DNA of 64,000 nt from Glandiceps talaboti (lineage: Eukaryota; Hemichordata; Enteropneusta; Spengelidae), in contig NC_135569.1 of assembly GCF_964340395.1 (NCBI RefSeq), forward strand, positions 10,415,540 through 10,479,539. Reading direction: 5' to 3'. The translations under genes were made by a program, and so were the position numbers. The notes below the pieces were generated by a model that worked only from the letters and a program-made list of their open reading frames with translations, did not search any database and was not told where the DNA came from. Shown here in pieces: positions 35,201-45,775 of this stretch (the stretch's first letter is position 1; every line of letters begins with the position of its first letter).

Positions 35201-37684
35201 GACTGTTGTCGTTCTTTTTCTTTCTCTTCATTGTACTCGCCCTGGACTACAGGTCCAGCAACTAGGTACAATTTATCTATAGAGATCACCCATGGTTCAC
35301 TACGCAGTCTTCGCATAGGAATCTGAAGGGTAATTTTACCTACAAATCCTGGAAATTTGACAGAAAATTTGACAATTAATAGTCAAATAAATTCAAATTA
35401 GAACAGACTTTACAAATTAGTCCTCTTTCTCCAAATTTGTACTTCATTGTGTACACACAAATACCTCCTAGGGAGAAGAGGACCAACTTGTACTTAGTTG
35501 TGTACAAACAAATACCCCCTAGGGAGAAAGAGGTTTAACAATTGATACAAATTGTTGAATTTTACTTCAAGATAAGCCACAAAGTCAAAGACATGTTTTC
35601 AGTTAGGTTCCAATCTGATTAAATCTGACAGGGTAAAGTTGGCTCAATTACTTTATTTACCTCTATTTCCAATAATCAGTGTTGTTTGTTTTGTATTTTG
35701 TTGTTCGGGGGGAAGGTGGCGATCACACAGAACAACAAATCCACAACAAACAACACAGAGTGATGGAAATAGAGGTAAATAAATTCATCAAACCACTTTC
35801 ACCACATCAGATTTTAATCAGCTTGGTGAGATCCATGCAGTGATTCAAGACAGTTATCAGATGAGCAAAAACAATTAACTACTGGCAATAAAAATAAATA
35901 AAAGAAATTGGGAAATATGGAGGCAAATTAACAACAAATAATGAATAAACTTGCTGACAAAGTCATCAATATAAATGGTCTCCGTTAGATACTTACCTGC
36001 CTTTACCTCTACTGGTAAATCTAATCCTCTCAATGCATCTTTCTTTAGTGGTAAGTTCTCTAATTCTACTGCACCTATAAGTCACAAAAAGGAAAAAGAA
36101 AAAAACTTACTGTAGTTACTGAGGATGTAAAAGGGAAATATAATAGCCTCCAATCACATAGTAAAATCGTCAACGTTTTGAGTTAATACTCACTAACAAT
36201 AGATGGAGGTAATATGAGACCGTCAGTGCACCCTCTAATGATAGCTAAATTTTGTTGTTGTGGGTCAAAATGAGAAGAACTAGGATTTCTTGTGAGTCAC
36301 CACATAGTAAGAGATAGGAAAACATCAAATTTTGGCGCATCACTAGAACTTGAAGTTGTGTGCATCAGTGGCATGTCAAATTGGCTTAACTGGTGACTGT
36401 GTGTACAATACAGTAGCCAGGAAATATCTAGTCTTACTGCTAGACCCCCTTGGGCTATTCTGCTCACTGTGAAGGTGACTGAAGGTTGCTAGTGAGGGCA
36501 ATAGCCCGAATGGGTGTTCACCCTCAATTGCAACTTTCAGAGGCAGAGTATTCACAAGAAAGCTCAAGGTCTAGCAGCTAGACTATGAAATACCATGAAA
36601 TGTTTGGATATTGAGTAACATAGTCACATGTATGAAAAGATCTAATGAATTATACACTAAAAACTGTGTACTGACTTTCAAACACACACATACACACCTG
36701 GCCATCATCAATTTAGTTATTTTCTTTAACATGCTGTAACTTTGGTGTGCTTATACTAAAACTTGCAAATACTATAACATCTTTCCCTTTATGAAGAAAA
36801 TAATTCAAAGCTCAATTTCACTTTAATAAATACCAAAAGAATTGAACAGTCCAGATTTGTAATTTTACAGAACACAAATACTATCAATGTATCATTATTC
36901 ATAAATATAAAACTTTTATCTATCGTAATACCAATTATTTTTCAATCAAATACATTATTTTTATTTAAGAGTATAACATCCAACCTCACTGAATGTAGAC
37001 TCAATCTGTGTTCGATGCTACGCCATAATTTTTTACTGTGAATAAAATCCACCTGTGTATAACAGTAGTCAACTAAATACCAAGTTGCTAACACTGTCAT
37101 TGAACAATAGAATGTTTTGTGTGTCTGTGTACGCAGGCATTATCACTCTCTCTCTGTAACAGAGGGCGGGTGTCATTACGAGGGGGGGGGTTACAACTAG
37201 CAGTACACAACAAATGTCAATGACACTTATAATCAACTCGTAATGATAATCCGATGTAGTGGTCACACATGACGTTTTAATTCTGACGTCACGGGGTGGC
37301 TTCATATATCCGATCCTCTGGTCAGTTTTTTTTTTTATACATTTGCATCCAGTTTGAGTGGGCTGTTATCAAAATAAATACCAGTGTGATATGTAATGAA
37401 CCAAAATAGTTTACACTATAAATTTACAGTTACATGTAAATACAAAGTTCAATGGCCCCGTTCACGGTTCAGTTTCGATCATATCACGCATCATGGATAA
37501 ATCGATACCTTGGGTCGCAGAAATCTAAGCACTGCGGTGATTCTGCGTCTCGTGTTTTCTCACACATGTCGTCTTTCGTTTACTTACCTTGTAGTAAACC
37601 GATAGAAAGCTGGTCTGTGTTAAGATTTTCCAAATATTCTCCAACATAAGTGTTTAACACCCAAGCAGCTAGCCCTTCCAACAT
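5196..37684 (-). CDS. VPS13D: VPS13D, intermembrane lipid transfer protein (N-terminal part, 32 exons, gene continues past left edge)
   Basis: This is a bridge-like lipid transfer protein that moves phospholipids between the ER and mitochondria or peroxisomes. The start codon is at 37682-37684. Coding exons 1-32 are: 37588-37684, 35997-36074, 35158-35348, 31842-31925, 31113-31229, 30582-30707, 30168-30218, 28878-29119, 28315-28483, 27470-27571, 26506-26689, 25820-26151, 24963-25132, 24020-24239, 22994-23201, 22299-22479, 21645-21867, 20590-20729, 19440-19552, 18977-19142, 17376-17563, 16635-16802, 15934-16061, 15246-15396, 12914-14886, 11621-11810, 10557-10824, 9727-9913, 8986-9175, 7071-7885, 6283-6361, 5196-5356. 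They sum to 7692 nt, 2564 residues in frame, each bounded by AG and GT. The N-terminus ([18 protein letters not shown]) and many later blocks match VPS13D rather than VPS13A, B or C. The UBA, VAB, ATG2-C and PH-like parts known in the family are not in the window. The human protein is about 4,390 residues, so a little over half is here. Confidence 0.95.
5394..5733 (+). mobile_element. MITE-like element, family A copy 1
   Basis: It is about 340 bp with terminal inverted repeats: TTGTTTCTGGTCAG near the left end and CTGACCAGAAACAA at the right. The interior includes a 60-bp block from ATGCAGTCTGCAGA onwards that is almost identical to the second copy at 16165-16506. It has no coding capacity of its own, so it would be non-autonomous. 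It begins 37 bp upstream of VPS13D exon 32, inside intron 31. Confidence 0.7.
6428..6662 (-). repeat. Dispersed repeat family B, copy 1
   Basis: This is about 235 bp, the inverse of 16972-17216. Shared blocks include ACACTGAAGGGAATAAGCAC, an ATGAATATTCAT stretch, and GTGATGTAAAATCATGAAAT. The outer ends carry AAAGGGGAACACCAC-type sequence. It has no coding capacity. Confidence 0.65.
6752..7035 (-). mobile_element. tRNA-derived SINE (family 2), minus strand
   Basis: On the minus strand it starts with a tRNA-Leu/Ser-like head: GGCCGAGTGGTTAAACCAC (A box) and, 30 bases on, GGGTTCAAACCC (B box). It ends in an ATTATTATTGTTATTAT-type tail at 6752-6780. The body differs from the MIR-like SINE of family 1. 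It sits in VPS13D intron 30, 36 bp from exon 30. Confidence 0.7.
7071..7885 (-). CDS. VPS13D: VPS13D exon 30: Ser/Pro-rich linker and [16 protein letters not shown] segment
   Basis: Residues 2213-2484. The first two thirds are rich in Ser, Thr, Pro and Gln with an internal repeat ([11 protein letters not shown] and [11 protein letters not shown] about 35 residues apart), so probably disordered. The last third returns to the conserved fold with [22 protein letters not shown] and [11 protein letters not shown]. The donor is GTCAGT, a weaker form than elsewhere in the gene. A tRNA-derived SINE lies only 36 bp downstream in intron 30. Confidence 0.88.
8393..8765 (+). mobile_element. tRNA-derived SINE with MIR/CORE-like body (family 1, copy b)
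   Basis: This is the best-preserved copy. It has the B-box GGTTCGAGCCC at about 8445, CTTGGGCAAGATTTGAACC, TGTGCCTCAGTCAACCCAGC, TATAATTGGGGACCTGGTAG, then GGCTGCAATGGATTGTATGC. It ends in ATCATTACTATCATT-like repeats. The order matches the copy at 4616-5052. Confidence 0.72.
8853..8985. repeat. Tandem copies of the exon 29 donor region of VPS13D
   Basis: Three units at a 43-bp period each end (minus strand) in ACATTG followed by a GTAAGTAGTCAGT donor. Donor positions are 8981-8985 (the real exon 29 donor), 8938-8942 and 8895-8899. Using either distal donor would add 43 or 86 nt and meet an in-frame TAG at once. Confidence 0.8.
8986..11810 (-). CDS. VPS13D: VPS13D exons 26-29
   Basis: Residues 1935-2213. 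Exon 26 (11621-11810) has [21 protein letters not shown], exon 27 (10557-10824) [21 protein letters not shown] and [13 protein letters not shown], exon 28 (9727-9913) [13 protein letters not shown], and exon 29 (8986-9175) [16 protein letters not shown] and [14 protein letters not shown]. Each block aligns to vertebrate VPS13D in order. Exon 29's last six bases and donor recur twice more in intron 29 at a 43-bp period. Confidence 0.93.
9419..9688 (+). mobile_element. MITE-like element, family C copy 1
   Basis: It is about 270 bp with inverted ends AATAGGCCTTTCCA and TGGAATGGCC. The interior shares GCCATGGTGGCGCTCTACTT and a GTGATGATACCCCCAATTTG block with 44412-44673 and, inverted, with 46570-46804. 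It lies in VPS13D intron 28, between exons 29 and 28. It has no coding capacity. Confidence 0.72.
10860..11050. repeat. AGATT/AGACT pentamer-rich satellite in VPS13D intron 26
   Basis: About 190 bp is built from AGATT and AGACT pentamers (runs like TTAGATTAGACTAGA), with no longer unit. There is no coding signal. Confidence 0.8.
11942..12175. repeat. GT microsatellite and degenerate GT/ATGC-rich extension
   Basis: A (GT)n tract of about 56 bp at 11942-11998 is followed by interrupted GTGT, ATGCATGC and GGATG motifs. Every open frame here is repeat-derived (His-Thr or Cys-Val strings) and not a gene. Confidence 0.9.
12840..12900 (+). repeat. Single copy of a dispersed repeat unit next to VPS13D exon 25
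   Basis: The 60 bp read GTGAGTGGAGATGTAAATAG ... GTATAGGAACTAGAC and match one unit of the minisatellite at 62325-62610. Upstream sequence (about 12521-12560, ending TCTAACTAAACCA) also matches sequence before that array (62285-62315), so both derive from one dispersed element of at least 100 bp. Confidence 0.6.
12914..14886 (-). CDS. VPS13D: VPS13D exon 25: a single 1973-nt exon
   Basis: Residues 1277-1934, by far the largest exon; the other exons mostly run 50-330 nt. It carries [20 protein letters not shown], then [35 protein letters not shown]-like and [18 protein letters not shown] segments, and [16 protein letters not shown] at its end. These match successive blocks of vertebrate VPS13D in the same order. 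Between them are disordered Ser/Asp-rich linkers and a TPPPS stretch. The frame is intact over the whole exon, so processing by fusion or intron loss, not decay, explains its size. Confidence 0.93.
15150..15245. repeat. Tandem near-copies of the VPS13D exon 24 donor region
   Basis: About 45-bp units carry CCTAGGGAGAC or CCTATGGAGAC followed by TTTTAAC. They resemble the exon 24 end (CCTAGGGAGGC on the plus strand) with its TTAC donor context, and two extra units lie in intron 24. Confidence 0.55.
15246..17563 (-). CDS. VPS13D: VPS13D exons 21-24
   Basis: Residues 1065-1277. Exon 21 is a Ser/Pro/Thr-rich, probably disordered linker with repeated SP and TP pairs that could be kinase sites. Exon 22 has [14 protein letters not shown] and LQFNNLDVI, exon 23 [16 protein letters not shown], and exon 24 [12 protein letters not shown]. 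ETIVELxGF and HRLNLLLLR are strong VPS13D matches. Near-copies of the exon 24 end occur further into intron 24 (15150-15245). Confidence 0.9.
16165..16506 (+). mobile_element. MITE-like element, family A copy 2
   Basis: It is about 342 bp. Ends are inverted: GGCCAAAAAAAA then TTTCTGGTCAG on the left, and CTCACCAGAAACAA then ATTTGGCC on the right. The inverted repeat is about 30 bp with mismatches. The interior is nearly identical to 5394-5733. It lies in VPS13D intron 22. Confidence 0.72.
16972..17216 (+). repeat. Dispersed repeat family B, copy 2
   Basis: This is the inverse of 6428-6662. It starts with AAAGGGAACACCACTCCAGG and ends with ACACTGAAGGGAATAAGCAC. It lies in VPS13D intron 21 with no coding capacity. 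Confidence 0.65.
17590..18087. other. Intron 20 segment, possible transposon end
   Basis: There is no gene. Between 18030 and 18075 the sequence TTCGGATAACCGATAC resembles (inverted) the TTATCCGAAC ends of pogo/Tigger-type elements, which also occur near 22040. The left end is not clear, so I do not call an element. Confidence 0.3.
18088..18502 (+). mobile_element. MITE-like element, family F copy 1
   Basis: It is about 410 bp. The block ATTTTAGAATAGGTGGGGTA, the TCCATATGGTCTCTGTGTTA block, GATGTACAGCCATTACAGAT and a final AGGCCTAAGC end are shared with 54911-55274 (+) and 54061-54435 (-). The family ends are inverted GGCC(T)AAACAA types. Frames inside it are not real genes. Confidence 0.72.
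18977..23201 (-). CDS. VPS13D: VPS13D exons 15-20
   Basis: Residues 722-1065. Exon 15 has [19 protein letters not shown], then a Lys/Glu-rich run with five consecutive Glu codons; exon 16 is an acidic Asp/Ser/Thr-rich linker. Exon 17 (21645-21867) encodes a beta-rich segment with [20 protein letters not shown]. Exons 18-20 contain [29 protein letters not shown], and [20 protein letters not shown] with [10 protein letters not shown]. The last block closely matches vertebrate VPS13D. Exon 18 has an extra 59-bp copy of its 3' end plus donor in intron 18. Confidence 0.9.
19733..20222. repeat. 50-bp minisatellite, about ten copies, in VPS13D intron 18
   Basis: The unit begins AGTTGATAAACAGTACAGCA, continues ACCCCAGGGC and ends in an ATATATAATATATACAT run. 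Copies differ by one or two bases. Because 50 is not a multiple of 3, all minus frames stay open, giving spurious long open frames. There is no unique spacer, so it is not a CRISPR-type array. Confidence 0.95.
20496..20589. repeat. 59-bp tandem duplication of the VPS13D exon 18 end and donor
   Basis: The sequence TTGGGCATACATTTACGAAT through the CTTACCTG donor and TAATCTCTGTCATCACTCA (exon) is present twice. Donors (plus-strand CTTAC) lie at 20526-20530 and 20585-20589; the second is next to the true exon. The upstream exon frame would meet TAA directly after the first donor. Confidence 0.85.
21478..21496. repeat. Run of 19 cytosines
   Basis: A mononucleotide C run lies in VPS13D intron 17, 149 bp past exon 17. 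It is prone to slippage and sequencing error and has no gene content. Confidence 0.95.
21905..22050 (+). mobile_element. Half-copy of foldback element family E, followed by a pogo/Tigger-like end
   Basis: The block GGATATTTATTTTGGA, then TTATAAAACAATTTTATCAT, GGCTTCC and ATATGAAACAACACA match one arm of the foldback at 39225-39507. At about 22030-22110 follow repeated TTATCCGAAC and TATCCGAATT strings typical of pogo/Tigger-type terminal repeats; no transposase is seen. Confidence 0.55.
22683..22925 (-). mobile_element. tRNA-derived SINE with MIR/CORE-like body (family 1, minus strand)
   Basis: On the minus strand it has a B box GGTTCGAGCCCC (near 22855), CAGCTGTATAATTAGGTTCC and a TTATTATTAT tail (22683). 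It is shorter than the copies at 4616 and 8393, the middle being reduced. It lies in VPS13D intron 15. Confidence 0.6.
22948..22993. repeat. Copy of the VPS13D exon 15 end in intron 15
   Basis: TACCATCTAGGGGGTC at about 22950 repeats the exon 15 end TACCATCATCTAGGGGGTC at 22991-23009, 43 bp away. It includes the donor position, with a 3-bp difference. Confidence 0.6.
23341..23861 (-). mobile_element. Full-length tRNA-derived SINE (family 3) with 14-bp target-site duplication
   Basis: The target-site duplication GGGATATTTATTTA flanks the element at 23341-23354 and 23848-23861. On the minus strand it starts with a tRNA-like head: TAGCATAGTAGTTAGCACAC (A box) and GGTCACGGGTTCGAATCCCA (B box). 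A GC-rich body of about 380 bp follows, ending in an A-rich tail (plus-strand T/A run 23355-23402). The GC-rich body stands out from the AT-rich intron. It lies in VPS13D intron 14. Confidence 0.85.
24020..28483 (-). CDS. VPS13D: VPS13D exons 9-14, including the Trp/Gly-rich WFPGWGGWY segment
   Basis: Residues 329-721. Exon 9 starts [14 protein letters not shown], exon 10 has [16 protein letters not shown], exon 11 carries [10 protein letters not shown] followed by a Ser/Thr-rich linker, and exon 12 opens with an acidic stretch and has [17 protein letters not shown]. Exon 13 has [13 protein letters not shown] and exon 14 [24 protein letters not shown] and TRPLxIIYNP are nearly identical in vertebrate VPS13D. 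Exon 13 (24963-25132) is followed by about six to seven tandem copies of its own 3' end and splice donor. Confidence 0.93.
24482..24962. repeat. 73-bp tandem array derived from the 3' end of VPS13D exon 13
   Basis: The unit holds the last about 45 bases of exon 13, its GTATG donor and about 25 bases of intron. Donors (plus-strand CATAC) recur at 24592, 24665, 24738, 24811 and 24882, plus the true one at 24958. Periods are 73, 73, 73, 71 and 76 bp. An older variant copy lies at 24482-24545 without a donor. Some copies carry TGA where the exon has the CGA arginine codon. Distal donors would give an in-frame TAA right after the true exon end. Confidence 0.9.
25137..25705. repeat. Minisatellite in VPS13D intron 12, about 17-18 units
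   Basis: The main unit is about 33 bp: AATGAATGACATTGACTGAA then CACTATCAGAATC. Shorter (28-bp) and longer variants containing CAGTAGAATGAAGG are interspersed as a higher-order pattern. It starts 5 bp from exon 13's acceptor side, so it takes up the 3' end of intron 12. Confidence 0.93.
26250..26505. other. VPS13D intron 11 flank with a retroelement-like string
   Basis: There is no gene. GACGGATCGAAACGTTGTGAG near 26287 (first 20 bases given here as GACGGATCGAAACGTTGTGA) resembles the GAAACG-type strings found in terminal regions of Penelope-like or LINE elements. This is too short to call. Confidence 0.2.
26917..27125. repeat. CA and ACAT microsatellite in VPS13D intron 10
   Basis: A (CA)n tract turns into ACATACACAC and then a perfect ACAT run of about 90 bp (27005-27098). 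It is followed by CA repeats. Tyr-Ile-His-Thr open frames here are artefacts. Confidence 0.95.
27631..27794 (-). mobile_element. MITE-like element, family D copy 1
   Basis: It is about 165 bp, ending in GCCCTCTAAGCCAATTTGAC on the left and TGGCTATCATTAGAGGGCAC on the right, which are inverted CCCTCTA ends. The interior shares GTAAGAGATA and a TGACGCACCA block with 36226-36390 and 43326-43480. Confidence 0.7.
28648..28770. repeat. ACAG microsatellite in VPS13D intron 8
   Basis: This is a perfect to near-perfect (ACAG)n tract of about 100 bp followed by CA repeats. Thr-Asp-Arg-Gln frames here are artefacts. Confidence 0.95.
28878..31925 (-). CDS. VPS13D: VPS13D exons 4-8: start of the extended beta-groove
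   Basis: Residues 123-329. Exon 4 has [17 protein letters not shown], exon 5 [13 protein letters not shown] and FAFGITI, exon 6 the [19 protein letters not shown] segment, exon 7 is only 51 nt, and exon 8 has [17 protein letters not shown] and KWRPM. These are the repeating-beta-groove segments conserved across VPS13 proteins, and the spacing agrees with vertebrate VPS13D. A 37-bp copy of the 3' end of exon 4 lies in intron 4. A 35-bp-arm hairpin also lies in intron 4. Confidence 0.93.
29235..29400 (+). mobile_element. SINE family 1, 3' part
   Basis: It begins in ATACTTTAATCCTATG, has GGCTGCAATGGATTCTATCC and TGTAAAGCGCTTTGAGCACA, and ends GCGCTATATAAAACTAA. This is the clearest copy of the AAAGCGCTTTGAG...AAAGCGCTATATAAA tail known from SINEs of many deuterostomes and other animals. 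The head is missing. Confidence 0.68.
29546..29740. mobile_element. Large palindromic foldback element in VPS13D intron 7
   Basis: Inverted arms of about 80 bp, 29546-29628 and 29660-29740, share ACAGAACCCC, GTGTGGTGTACTC, GGCTATTTGC and TGTGTTTTCTGC, with a 31-bp spacer. Ends ATAACAGAACCCC and GGGGTTCTGTCAT mark it as a foldback MITE. A transcript through it would form a strong hairpin. Confidence 0.75.
30352..30510 (+). mobile_element. Foldback family E, half-copy
   Basis: TTTAAAGTGGTGATATGGAT, then GGGTATTTATTTTGG, then GTGGAACAACATATACCAAG match the left arm of 39225-39507 with about 20 percent divergence. It lies in VPS13D intron 6. Confidence 0.5.
30905..30993 (-). mobile_element. MITE-like family F, terminal fragment
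   Basis: A TTAAAATCTACCTACCTCAC block, CCTATTCTGAAATTG, and a TTAGGCCTAA end correspond to the left part of family F in inverse orientation. It lies in VPS13D intron 5. Confidence 0.5.
31599..31683 (+). other. Near-perfect 35-bp-arm hairpin in VPS13D intron 4 (microRNA-precursor-like or tiny MITE)
   Basis: Arms 31599-31633 and 31649-31683 pair over about 35 bp with four or five mismatches, with a 15-nt loop. The uninterrupted core is CAGTGCAGTAAGG paired with CCTTACTGCACTG. Size (85 nt) and loop are like animal pre-miRNAs. A short palindromic MITE is the alternative, since other foldback elements occur nearby and I saw no second copy in the window. Confidence 0.5.
31797..31841. repeat. Copy of the VPS13D exon 4 end in intron 4
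   Basis: 37 bp (GTAAATTTTCTAC through GTGAAGCTGA) repeat the exon 4 end, starting 8 bp past its donor. The copy itself has lost the donor (ends in CCCTA on the minus strand). Confidence 0.8.
32057..32240. repeat. ACAT microsatellite, ATGC-rich stretch and ACAG microsatellite
   Basis: An ACAT run of about 100 bp, then GCATGCATGTATGCATGC, then an ACAG run at 32195-32236. It lies in VPS13D intron 3. Tyr/Ile/His/Thr frames are artefacts. Confidence 0.95.
32285..33480 (+). other. Possible retroelement remnant in VPS13D intron 3
   Basis: A 69-codon open frame at 32565-32774 (with [10 protein letters not shown]) looks protein-like but matches nothing I recognise. Around it are two related blocks ending GAGACAC (about 32925-32960 and 33285-33320) and the string CCTGATGATCGTTGAGGAAG near 33196, the kind of sequence near the ends of Penelope-like elements. 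No reverse transcriptase is visible, so this is only a guess at a decayed element. Confidence 0.25.
33481..35157. other. VPS13D intron 3, no gene
   Basis: This is AT-rich sequence with no coding or RNA gene seen. A direct duplication with TATGCATGCGCGT occurs at about 34228-34250 and 34303-34325, each followed by CTATATAC. It contains palindromic TGCATGCGC cores, a few hundred bases of otherwise ordinary intron around it. Confidence 0.5.
35158..37684 (-). CDS. VPS13D: VPS13D exons 1-3: chorein-N lipid-channel cap
   Basis: Residues 1-122. Exon 1 (37588-37684) encodes the amphipathic N-terminal helix. Exon 2 (35997-36074) contains the NLPLKKDAL block and exon 3 (35158-35348) the [11 protein letters not shown] and [13 protein letters not shown] blocks. 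These are the conserved chorein_N segments that form the membrane-facing entry of the VPS13 groove. Exon 3 ends in a Lys/Glu/Gln-rich charged stretch followed by EEKWR, as in vertebrate VPS13D. Intron 1 (1.5 kb) contains a CRE-like TGACGTCA at 37284-37291. Confidence 0.93.
36226..36390 (+). mobile_element. MITE-like element, family D copy 2, in VPS13D intron 1
   Basis: It starts GTGCACCCTCTAATGATAGC and ends in CAAATTGGCTTAA, having lost the last CCCTC of the right end. The interior GTAAGAGATAGG and CATCACTAGAACTT match copies 1 and 3. A second palindromic block with TACTGCTAGACCCCC and GGTCTAGCAGC ends follows at about 36433-36590. Confidence 0.62.
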
Positions 37685-38257
37685 GACGAAAGTTTAATCC
37701 ACGATTACTATATCCCAATCGCGTGCGGTGCTGCTGCGCATACGTGGAGGTGGAGATGCGATGGGCGATTATTTCCACTGCGGGTCTCTCTGCTTTGAAT
37801 GTCTCACTGTCACTTCTAGATGTTCTTCCTCTTCTCTAAAATAATATCGTGGACTACATCTTGTTAAATTCCATGTAAAATCCAATTTGCACGTAAGACG
37901 AGAAATATCAGATTGTAACGCAAATTCACATTTGACCTCACGTCAAATGGATTTTAGAGATAGGGCCTAGGGGTCTCATTTTGCGTTATGGCAGCCTATG
38001 TGTTTATTTTGCCAACAATTTTGAAGATAAACATCGTAGCTTTTAAGTTTAGTTTTCACTGTCTGTAAATCTTAATTGCATTGTGTATTTGTTCGCCTGA
38101 TAATTAACTTTATTTATTGAATCGATTTGGTTTATCAAGTACTGAATATTGACAGACAAGGTGACAGACAGATATTTAGCACTAGTTTGTACTAGCCTAG
38201 TTGGTTCTAAAGTATCGTCTGTCGAGCATGCGCACTTCCATTTATGTAATTTCTAAA
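37685..38257. promoter_or_regulatory. Divergent promoter region between VPS13D and SDHB
   Basis: The start codons of the two genes are 573 bp apart and face away from each other. The region is richer in CpG than its surroundings, with ACGTGGAGGTGGAGATGCG and GCGTGCGGTGCTGCTGCGCA near 37720-37760. GCATGCGCAC at 38226-38235, 23 bp before the SDHB start codon, fits an NRF-1-type motif. No TATA box is near either start, as is usual for housekeeping promoters. Shared regulation is inferred. Confidence 0.65.
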
Positions 38258-43028
<4,771 letters not shown>

Positions 43029-43211
43029 ACCATGTGATTTCAATCATATAAAGAAAAAGTTTTAGGCATGCTTTGGTGAAACCGAAGAAGAATTTAAATA
43101 TGTACAGTCATATTAATTTGCTATATTAGTTTTGAGTTGAATGCTGGAACTGGTCTTTGTCAATTTACATGTTAGTTTCAAATTATTTGACTGCAGTCCA
43201 TTGGAATTCGA

Positions 43212-43217
43212 AATAAA
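43212..43217 (+). terminator. SDHB: Candidate polyadenylation signal of SDHB
   Basis: AATAAA lies 184 bp after the SDHB stop codon. It is the first good hexamer downstream. Confidence 0.55.
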
Positions 43218-43325
43218 CTTTGATTTACAGAAAGGTTAGGAAAGAAATTGAAAAACACTTTGTACACAAGAGTTGAGTACAGTGTCCATCAGTAAACCCA
43301 AGAAATGTTAATAGATGATTGCAGT

Positions 43326-43480
43326 GCGCCCTCTAGTGGTAGCCAAATGTTGTCATTGTGGGTCAGTAAACTGACATTTCTTGTTAGTCACCCCAAGTAA
43401 GAGATAGGGGAACACCAAATGTTGGTGCGTCACTAGAATTTGTGTGCGTCAGTGGCATGTCAAATTGGCTTAGAGGGCAC
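43326..43480 (+). mobile_element. MITE-like element, family D copy 3
   Basis: It begins GTGCGCCCTCTAGTGGTAGC and ends GGCTTAGAGGGCAC, both inverted CCCTCTA-type ends. It is about 155 bp and shares its interior with 27631-27794 and 36226-36390. It lies 300 bp after SDHB. Confidence 0.72.
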
Positions 43481-44411
43481 ACTGAAGGTTGACTGATTAA
43501 TATATTACTGTCAAATTTGATATGAAATTCAAATGTACAGTAAAACCTGTCTTAATCAACCTACGTTCAGGTATGTTGAAATTCTCATGGACCACAGTCA
43601 AATGTTGAGAATTGGTTTCAAATTCATACATGCGTAAAGATGAAAGTTAGAGTCCACATGAGCTTGATTCTTATTTTATGCTTGTATACTCCTGACAGAT
43701 AAATTTATAAATGTTCAAACAAGTTATTCTGATTGGAGATGAGTTATTCTTTACTTCAGTTTACACATTTATAAACTTGCCACGCAAAAAAATCATTGAA
43801 ATAGATTATAAAGAACGTATAAAATGTGTTTGTTATCGCTGATGTGACTTTTACAGTCTTTGTGTCCTGCATCAGATGTTAAGTGAAAAAAATATAGATT
43901 TCTGTAATCAAAATTATTGAGACTTGAGTTTTTGTTATTCTATTCAACTCTAAACTAGACTGTAAGATATGTCGTCATACTGCCCTCAACGGTCTCATCT
44001 GGTTGGCCAATGTGTGAGGGCGCCCTAACATGGCATAACTTACAGACTACTACTGCTAACTAGTCAGTGGTGGAAGATTTGCTGGTATACCACCACCTGC
44101 TGTAATTATTTACGATATGAGAAACAAAGTGCTATTTTTTCTGTCGAAAACTTTGTAGTTGGGTCCAATTTCAGTTCAGTTTACTGATCTAAAGCTAAGT
44201 GTTGTTAAATGAGACAGGGTCAATTTGTGTGACACATTTTACTGTAAAACTTTCAGATAGAAACGCAAATAATATATGTCATCAAAATTTCACCCAAAAG
44301 TTATTAAACCTACTTTTTGGTACCAAAAAAATCAACAAAAGAGGATATTTGTGTAATCTTTAACTAATACACTGTTGTTTCTCTTCTTACACTGAAAGGA
44401 GATACTAGTAT

Positions 44412-44673
44412 AATAGGCCTCTCCAGAATTTGCCATGGTGGCGCTCTACTTCCTGTTTGTGTGTACTTTGGGGGTATACATTGTATAGGTTACTCAGTTA
44501 ATCATAGAGCACTGTTGCTTTCCTCATTGTCTGAACAATTCGAATACATCCCTGATCTACACTTCTCAAGGGACAAAGCTCTTAAGCAACAGTACAATGA
44601 GGTGATGATACCCCCAATTTGAGCGAGGGCGCTGTATTCTCAATTTCCTGTTTGCAGTCTGGAATGGCCTATT
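44412..44673 (+). mobile_element. MITE-like element, family C copy 2
   Basis: Both ends are intact: AATAGGCCTCTCCAGA on the left and TCTGGAATGGCCTATT on the right, a 16-bp inverted repeat with one or two mismatches. It is about 262 bp and is the reference copy for family C here. Confidence 0.78.
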
Positions 44674-44954
44674 GATATTGTGATAGACATGCTCATGCTG
44701 AACAATTTGTATGTGAATAAAAACTTCAAACCATTGTAGAATATTTTTACCAAGGCTTGTTTTTGTATTTAATGATGTTAAAGCTGAAATTCTTTGCTAT
44801 ATAGTTGATTGAAACATTGTGTTATACTGATAAACACGGGAGAAAACAAATGTTAATGTCTTTGTCACTTGTAAAGCTATAATAAATTTGGACAGTTTGC
44901 ACCATACAGTGTGAAAAAGTATATTCTGGTGCCATGTATTTATTCCCTTATGGT

Positions 44955-45450
44955 GCGGTAGTCATCCAGTTCTTGGTTACTGCGATAGGATTTTATGTCA
45001 TGCTCGACAGTCAAAATAGAACAAGTAGGTTGTCTTATTCTTGGTGCCTGCAATAGCTTTTTACCTCATGCTATAGGGTCAAAATAGAACAAGAAGGTTG
45101 TCTTATTCTTGGTACCTGCAATAGCATTTTACCTCATGCTAGAGGGTCAAAATAGAACAAGAAGGTTGTCTTATTCTCGGTGCCTGCGATAGGATTTTAC
45201 ATCATGCTAGAGGGTCAAAATAGAACAAGAAGGTTGACTTATTCTCAGTACCTATAGCATTGTACCTCATGCTAGAGGGTCAAAATAGAAAAAAAGGTTG
45301 ACTTATTCTCAGTACCTGTAATAGCATTGTACCTCATACTAGAGGGTCAAAATAGAACAAGAAGGTTGACTTACTCTCAGTACCTGCAATAGCATTTTAC
45401 CTCATGCTAGAGAGTCAAAATGGAACAAGAAGGTTGACTTATTCTCATGT
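44955..45450. repeat. Minisatellite, about seven copies of a 60-68-bp unit
   Basis: The unit contains GGGTCAAAATAGAACAAGAA, GGTTGACTTATTCTCAGTAC and CTGCAATAGCATTTTACCTC. Copies vary by a few bases and small deletions. There is no gene. It is intergenic between SDHB and the secreted-peptide gene. Confidence 0.9.
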
Positions 45451-45582
45451 GTGCCTATAAGAATGCATGTGGAGTTGAAGTTATGGTGTCGCCCAAGAAA
45501 TTGCATGTTTTGCTATTGCAAAGATGCGCCTAGGCAGCAATAATCTATTTCCTGTGCCGAGAATTCACCTGACATTTTTAGG

Positions 45583-45775
45583 AGTCCCACACTCTATACA
45601 TCCCCATGCTACATACATCTTTAGGGGCCCCACACTACATACATCCCCATGCTACATACAACTCTAGGGATCCCACACTACATACATCCCCATGCTACAT
45701 ACATCTCAAGGGGTCCCACACTACATCCATCCCCATGCTACATACATCTCTTGGAGTCCCACACTACATACATCC
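45583..45775. repeat. Minisatellite, about four to five copies of a 43-bp unit
   Basis: The unit contains CCCCATGCTACATACATCTC and GGGGTCCCACACTACATACA. Open frames through it (His/Thr/Pro-rich) are artefacts of the repeat. Confidence 0.9.
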